Shown in pieces: positions 60,801 to 64,000 of a stretch of DNA of 64,000 nucleotides. Made by a program: the position numbers and the translations under genes. Origin of the DNA: HRBIN30 sp964534275 (lineage in GTDB: Bacteria; Desulfobacterota; Binatia; HRBIN30); the NCBI GenBank assembly GCA_964534275.1, contig CAZHQG010000001.1:124001-188000 (forward strand), read 5' to 3'. Under the pieces are notes generated by a model. The model was not told the origin of the DNA, searched no databases, and worked only from the letters and a program-made list of their open reading frames with translations. Numbering within the stretch: position 1 is the stretch's first letter; every line of letters begins with the position of its first letter.

Positions 60801-61018
60801 CCAGCGTCTGCAAGTGCCGCAGCCCGAGTAATTGAGGCAAGGGCTCTGGCGGGGCTGAGCCCGTCCTGACTGTCATTGCCCCCGACCCTGACAAAAAGTG
60901 AGCGGCCGAATGTCAAAGCAGGCACTACGTTTCCGAGCAGGCAAACCGCCAGAGTGACGCGAATGGTTCGAAAAAGCTGGCCCTTGTTAAACGGTGGGGC
61001 GAAGTTAGCGAAGGGCAT
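57857..61018 (-). CDS. Large secreted parallel beta-helix protein
   Basis: A 1053-residue exported protein made of right-handed parallel beta-helix (NosD/PbH1-type) repeats. From the ATG at 61016-61018 a signal sequence (TIRVTLAVCLLGNVVPALTFG) leads to a DUF1565-like entry SLFVRVGGNDSQDGLSPARALASI. The helix rungs read NNIVTGCSGNGVYV, NNLVYGNGRSGVLI and so on. A second entry NLYVDPANGADERAGL... occurs after about residue 375 and both halves end with DxGYHY, so the protein is an internal duplication of an entry-helix-DxGYHY module, the second being much longer. No pectate-lyase calcium site or other catalytic residues are evident. Adhesin, surface-layer or polysaccharide-binding functions are possible. 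GC content looks lower than in the flanks. Confidence 0.87.
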   Translation of the reverse strand: MPFANFAPPFNKGQLFRTIRVTLAVCLLGNVVPALTFGRSLFVRVGGNDSQDGLSPARALASITRAAALADAGDRIVVGPGTYQEGDLSPRAFGRVTFYADTRGVETGDPEGPVVLDATGKSAGFLINGKIAVRIEGFVVFGAVNGIYIKSGSDHAVVSNNIVTGCSGNGVYVQDSKNVLVFNNLVYGNGRSGVLITGNVTGSPNACLSNNTVYANGNRGIFISGTSVGSPGALVVNNITSGNAVAGYQVNESSLPAFLSGGNVIGDRVAHGTLLDPTDRLGDPGFIDPAGPDNSLGGLGFADDDFRLSHPSTGQSFLSIAVDAGVDSARSLGLSRATTRKDGRPDRGWVDAGYHYGNSNTPSSCASLRLLRYRNLYVDPANGADERAGLTRDTAFRSLAKALSIARAGHRVVLLSNATEANLSFGNSGRPGREIILHALPGALIDANGQGPVVTLGAKKFLRLYSVTVSGGTDGLRIRTGSEQITLDSVTVRGNQVGIRVSDTSRLSIRNTKVLYNSSRGVVINGGDMRLSGTLVARNGGDGCWALNGAAVTVQASNFTSNAGNGIVVEAGSLTAESSAFKRNRQAGILLKNGATASLVRLAVTDNDQAGLSVFSSSVTAQDILASRNHREGILAADSTLQLSQVQASQNQRQGIFASSGTIQVTGGILENNQQEGIRINGGTVVLNDIRATSNLQEGISLRGISSGQVRGAQAISNQGHGLQILNGGFVEIDDCSFSGNVLNGLTLEETKAVLKHCSAEINRKAGFASTTSEVEVEAARFLSNQLEGLVLSGGSAQLRKLEVTDNGQEGVRATNVTELRIEFSRVGRNRSNGLQIVNANASAILSTVVFSNAGRGVLIWDSPEAFIWNNLVYANGSTGIAVDGSITGSYASRILQNTVAFNNNRGVLIGGADTRAPSEGAVVRRNIFAGNQPHGLQVNRLSLPGYTGDYNLASDSFGPGTPLGLRDTVADPLFILPAGADGIIGGQGDKDDDFRLSQRAAGQARTSPAVDAGDVSALEAGVASLTTRTDHVPDQGAADLGYHYPIPDQTAP

Positions 61019-61531
61019 GGCGAGAAACCCACACGCTGTTGCGCGAGCGGGTAATACTCCAGCTCCAGAAACCGTGCGATCCAAGGTTGTTCACGAAGCA
61101 AAAGACGGGAACACAGCGTGCGCGTTTTTGCAAGCCACGTTTGGTGAGCCTGGAGTGACGGACTTCGGTCGAATCGCGGGCGCTAGCAGGAAAATTCATC
61201 CGGCTCCTGACATGAACGGGCGGAGTGCAATCTGGCCTGCGTGGGAACTATGAACGGCTATGTCGGTACGATCGCGTGTCTGTCCCAACTGAGGGTGCGA
61301 ACAGATGCAGTTCACGGTCGCCCCTAGTTGTCTCCGTTGCTTCATGCGACGCTGGAGCCGAGCGACTGCTTGGGATCGAGTCGTGGCTGCGCTGGTTTGG
61401 TGTCTCCTGGATAGTTTGGGGTTGTGGTGAGCCAGCTGGGAACAGGTTCCGCGGGGCCGTCGTTTCGCATAGGGCGTCCAGGCCAGACGACCCTCTTGCT
61501 CCAGTGTGGTGAGCTATGGTTGAAGCACGGC
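61019..61531. other. Non-coding interval between divergent genes
   Basis: About 510 bp with no supported gene. An in-frame extension of the beta-helix gene (TTG at 61084) and of the lipocalin-like gene (GTG at 61424) reach into it, but both added segments look unconserved. No repeats, RNA gene or clear promoter boxes were recognised; two divergent promoters are expected. Confidence 0.5.
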
Positions 61532-62659
61532 GTGGTGAACAATCGTTCTTCTCTTTCAGTGTGGGATGATTTCCCTGTCCACCAAGTCCCCGAGGTGGTG
61601 CGGCACGTCGGTACCAGCGACCGAAATTTTTACGACCGGTACTACTTCAACCTGCACGCGTGCGATGACTCCCTGTTCTTGATCTTGGGCATGGGGCAGT
61701 ACCCCAACTTGGCTGTGCAGGACGCGTTCGCGTGCGCGACGCATGCCGGAGCGCACCATGTGGTGCGTGCGTCCCGGGTCTTGGGCGACCGTGCAGATCT
61801 GACCGTTGGCCCTTTCCGCATCGAGGTCCAGGAAGGGTTGAAGCGTCTACGAGCGGTACTGGAGCCGGGAGACTACTCGCTTGCATTCGACCTCCAGTGG
61901 CTGGCGCACACGCCGGCGTACCTCGAGCCGCGACAATTTATTCGCAAGTACGGGCGAGTGTTGTTCGACACCCAGCGGTTTGCGCAGACAGGTTTCTGGA
62001 GCGGATGGCTACAAATTGGCGACCAGCGCTTCCGCGTAACGCCGGACCGTTGGTGGGGGACACGGGACCGGTCGTGGGGGGTCCGACCCGTTGGGGAGCC
62101 CGAGCACCCGGGAATCCGACAAAACGAAGGGCCGCTCACCGGTATGTGGAACTACGCCCCGATGCAGTTCTCGGATCACGCCATTCTCTACATGGTAAAC
62201 GAGACGGACGACGGTGATCGCCCATTGCAAGAAGCGGTTCGGATTTGGGTGGACCCGAACCGCGAGCCGGAAGCGCTGGGGCGCCCAGAGCATGAACACG
62301 AGCTTGTGCCGGGCACGCGGCTCGTGCGCAGGTCGAGGCTGCGTTTCCCGCGTGCCCCCGAAGGGGAACTGGTCGTCGAGGTGGCCCCGCTGTTGAATGC
62401 TTTCGTCGCCGTGGGAACTGGCTACGGAATGGACCCCGATTGGCGCCACGGCATGTACCAAGGCCCTCTTGTCGTCCAAGGCCTGGTTCGCCAGCTGGAC
62501 GAGATCACGAGCTTCGGTCAGTACGGTTTGATCGACCAAGTGGCTCGCTTTACGACCAATTTCGGGCAGGTGGGCTATGGGCTGCACGAGTTTGGTTTTT
62601 GGGGGCCTTTTCGCCGTTACGGGCTGGTGGATGCGTTTTCCGGCGCTGCGGCCACTTGA
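61532..62659 (+). CDS. CrtC/lipocalin-like protein of unknown function
   Basis: About 375 residues, no signal peptide. It starts with a characteristic FPVHQVPEVVRHVGTSDRNFYDRYYFNLHA, and continues with two beta-rich halves (LRAVLEPGDYSLAFDLQWLAHTPAYLEPRQF; WNYAPMQFSDHAILYMVNETDDGDRP), ending YGLHEFGFWGPFRRYGL. This resembles the two-domain lipocalin fold of hydroxyneurosporene-synthase (CrtC)-like proteins that occur near acyl-CoA or alcohol degradation genes in actinobacteria and Binatota-like genomes. Start uncertain: GTG 61532 or 61535 gives the conserved part only; GTG 61424 would add 36 residues. A hydratase or lipid-binding role is guesswork. Confidence 0.7.
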   Translation: MVNNRSSLSVWDDFPVHQVPEVVRHVGTSDRNFYDRYYFNLHACDDSLFLILGMGQYPNLAVQDAFACATHAGAHHVVRASRVLGDRADLTVGPFRIEVQEGLKRLRAVLEPGDYSLAFDLQWLAHTPAYLEPRQFIRKYGRVLFDTQRFAQTGFWSGWLQIGDQRFRVTPDRWWGTRDRSWGVRPVGEPEHPGIRQNEGPLTGMWNYAPMQFSDHAILYMVNETDDGDRPLQEAVRIWVDPNREPEALGRPEHEHELVPGTRLVRRSRLRFPRAPEGELVVEVAPLLNAFVAVGTGYGMDPDWRHGMYQGPLVVQGLVRQLDEITSFGQYGLIDQVARFTTNFGQVGYGLHEFGFWGPFRRYGLVDAFSGAAAT

Positions 62660-62706
62660 GTGTCGCATGGAAGAATCGATTGCGAGGGAGCGAAGGAGCA
62701 ACCGCG

Positions 62707-63780
62707 ATGCCTCCGCCGAGACGGGATTTCACCCGGCTACAAGGGCAGTTGCAGGATTGGTTTCGAACCAAGTTTCCGGATTGGGGCAGCGTGCGCGTGG
62801 ACAACCTGCGCGGTCCGGCCGAAACCGGCTATTCGAGCGATACGGTTGTCTTCGAGGTTTTTCCGGACCCAGCCTCCGGAAGGCAACCGAAAACGCTCGT
62901 GGCGAAGCTACACCCTGAGGGAGTCACGGTCTTTCCGGAATACGACTTGGAACGGCAGTACCGGCTGCTGGAGGCACTGCAGGCTCTGAGCACTGCGCCG
63001 GTACCGAGCGTCTTCTCGTTGGAGCTCGATCCACGCTTTGTTGGCGGGGTCTTTTACGTGATGGATTTCGTGTCCGGCCGCGTTCCTCCGGACAATCCTC
63101 CCTACCACACCAGCGGATGGTTGCTCGACTTGGATCCAGGATCCCGACGGCAGCTTTGGGAAGAAGGAATTGCCGCGATGGCAAGGGTTCACCGAACTCG
63201 ATGCACCGAAGCGATTCGCGGGCTCTTTCCGCAGCCGAAGCCGGGGAGCAGCTTTCTCGACCAGCAGCTGGAGGACTACCGGAAATTTATCGACTGGGGA
63301 TTGGACCGCAGCCGCTATCCGCTGCTGTCGCGAGCAGAGGAGTGGTTGTACCGGCATCAGCCGCGCGAGGAGCAAGTTGCCTTGTGCTGGGGAGATGCGC
63401 GGTTTGGAAATCAAATCTTCAGAGACGGCCGCTGCGTGGCGCTGCTCGACTGGGAAATGGCGCGTTTGGGTGATCCCGTTCAGGACCTTGCTTGGTGGTG
63501 GGCAATCGATCGCTGCTTTGCCGAAGGGCTCGGAGTGCCTCGATTGGATGGATTGCCAACGCGTGAAGCAACGATCCGACTGTGGGAAACGCAGTCAACC
63601 TTCTCTGCCAAAGAGTTCGACTATTACGAGATTTTGGCGTTGTACAAGTTTACGGCAATCATGGCACGAGTGGTTCGGCAGCTTTGCTTCTACGAGGTGC
63701 TTCCCGCAGACACGACGATGGATCGGGACAACTTGGCCTCGGCTGTGCTCGAGCGAGAACTCGATCGCCGCGGGGGATGA
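62707..63780 (+). CDS. APH-fold phosphotransferase (ACAD10-kinase-like)
   Basis: Protein-kinase-like phosphotransferase of 357 residues. Lys67 in LVAKLHP corresponds to the ATP-anchoring lysine; the catalytic loop is LCWGDARFGNQIF with Asp230 and Asn235 (the usual preceding His is replaced by Trp), and the metal Asp248 lies in LLDWEMARLGDPVQDLAW. The DWEMA-x-GDP-x-DLAWW signature is that of aminoglycoside-phosphotransferase-like proteins associated with acyl-CoA dehydrogenases, which phosphorylate hydroxyacyl-CoA or alcohols rather than antibiotics. ATG at 62707 with AAGGAG 9 nt upstream; an open frame to 62440 lies within the preceding gene. The aldehyde dehydrogenase start follows 55 bp later. 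Confidence 0.88.
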   Translation: MPPPRRDFTRLQGQLQDWFRTKFPDWGSVRVDNLRGPAETGYSSDTVVFEVFPDPASGRQPKTLVAKLHPEGVTVFPEYDLERQYRLLEALQALSTAPVPSVFSLELDPRFVGGVFYVMDFVSGRVPPDNPPYHTSGWLLDLDPGSRRQLWEEGIAAMARVHRTRCTEAIRGLFPQPKPGSSFLDQQLEDYRKFIDWGLDRSRYPLLSRAEEWLYRHQPREEQVALCWGDARFGNQIFRDGRCVALLDWEMARLGDPVQDLAWWWAIDRCFAEGLGVPRLDGLPTREATIRLWETQSTFSAKEFDYYEILALYKFTAIMARVVRQLCFYEVLPADTTMDRDNLASAVLERELDRRGG

Positions 63781-63835
63781 GCTGGCAAATCCTGGTACGC
63801 ATTCTAAGCTGCCTGCTCTGCGAGGAGCATGCGTC

Positions 63836-64000
63836 ATGCTGAGAAGTTTCGACCGTTTGTTTATTGGCGGCGAGTGGGTACGACCGTCGACCGGGCGAAG
63901 CATCGCGGTGATTTCGCCACACACAGAGGAGGTTGTTGCGACCGTTCCGGAAGCTTCGGAGGCTGACATCGATCGAGCCGTGGCGGCAGCCCGAACAGCG
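63836..64000 (+). CDS. Aldehyde dehydrogenase, N-terminal fragment
   Basis: The first 55 codons of an NAD(P)-dependent aldehyde dehydrogenase: FDRLFIGGEWVRPSTGRSI, VISPHTEEVVATVPEAS and ADIDRAVAAARTA are the standard N-terminal blocks (IGGEW, NP/SP-x-TEE, DID-AV-AAR). The catalytic part lies beyond the window edge. ATG at 63836 with GAGGAG about 9 nt upstream. Placed behind the APH-fold and CrtC-like genes it suggests an alcohol or aldehyde catabolic cluster. Confidence 0.88.
   Translation, partial: MLRSFDRLFIGGEWVRPSTGRSIAVISPHTEEVVATVPEASEADIDRAVAAARTA

Overview
The window looks like a chromosomal segment of a high-GC, Gram-negative, heterotrophic bacterium. The mixture of genes (F420-dependent NADP reductase, myo-inositol-phosphate synthase, several acyl-CoA dehydrogenases and amidohydrolases, cysteine-rich secreted proteins with Pro-Thr linkers, a type-B succinate dehydrogenase) fits an uncultured deltaproteobacteria-like lineage such as Binatota. 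That placement is inference; no rRNA gene is present. I saw no tRNA, rRNA, CRISPR array, prophage or intact insertion sequence.

Layout. 1-2476 (minus strand): start of coaE, a small unknown protein, an HU-family protein and inositol-1-phosphate synthase. 2573-5619 (plus): F420-NADP reductase, a secreted DUF4412-like protein and an amidohydrolase. 5635-7456 (minus): acyl-CoA dehydrogenase followed by a degenerate metallo-beta-lactamase-fold protein. 7774-11140 (plus): sdhC-sdhA-sdhB. 11150-12945 (minus): glyoxalase-fold protein coupled to a secreted M20 peptidase. 13031-13891: EamA exporter. 13851-18069 (minus): a coupled run of acyl-CoA dehydrogenase, sulfatase-like protein, unknown secreted protein and matrixin protease. 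18168-26156: tRNA-binding protein, MscS channel, GH36 glycosidase, receiver protein, BolA, PpiD and an esterase.

26248-30778 (minus) is the classical ffh-rpsP-khpA-rimM-trmD-(SPOUT methyltransferase)-rplS translation/secretion cluster with a recognisable promoter before ffh. 31067-36843 (minus) is a deoxynucleoside kinase-panB-panC-panD pantothenate operon, apparently continuing into an NnrS-like membrane protein and an amidohydrolase. 36954-42006 holds a zinc-ribbon thioredoxin, a 1039-residue lipoprotein with bacterial Ig-like modules and a Kazal domain, and a purine permease. 42085-45118 is a sugar ABC importer without its ATPase. 45285-52775 is housekeeping: smpB-ogt on the plus strand, then mutS, glnD and a Xer recombinase on the minus strand.

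52990-61018 is the accessory part: two tandem secreted proteins that share an unusual C-terminal domain, a 137-bp MITE-like element between them, and a large parallel beta-helix protein with an internal module duplication. 61532-64000 starts what looks like a catabolic cluster: a lipocalin/CrtC-like protein, an APH-fold kinase-like protein and the start of an aldehyde dehydrogenase.

Most genes are ordinary. The parts I consider least described are the paired surface proteins and their shared domain, the Kazal lipoprotein, the sulfatase-like/matrixin operon, and several short palindromes and repeats in intergenic DNA.
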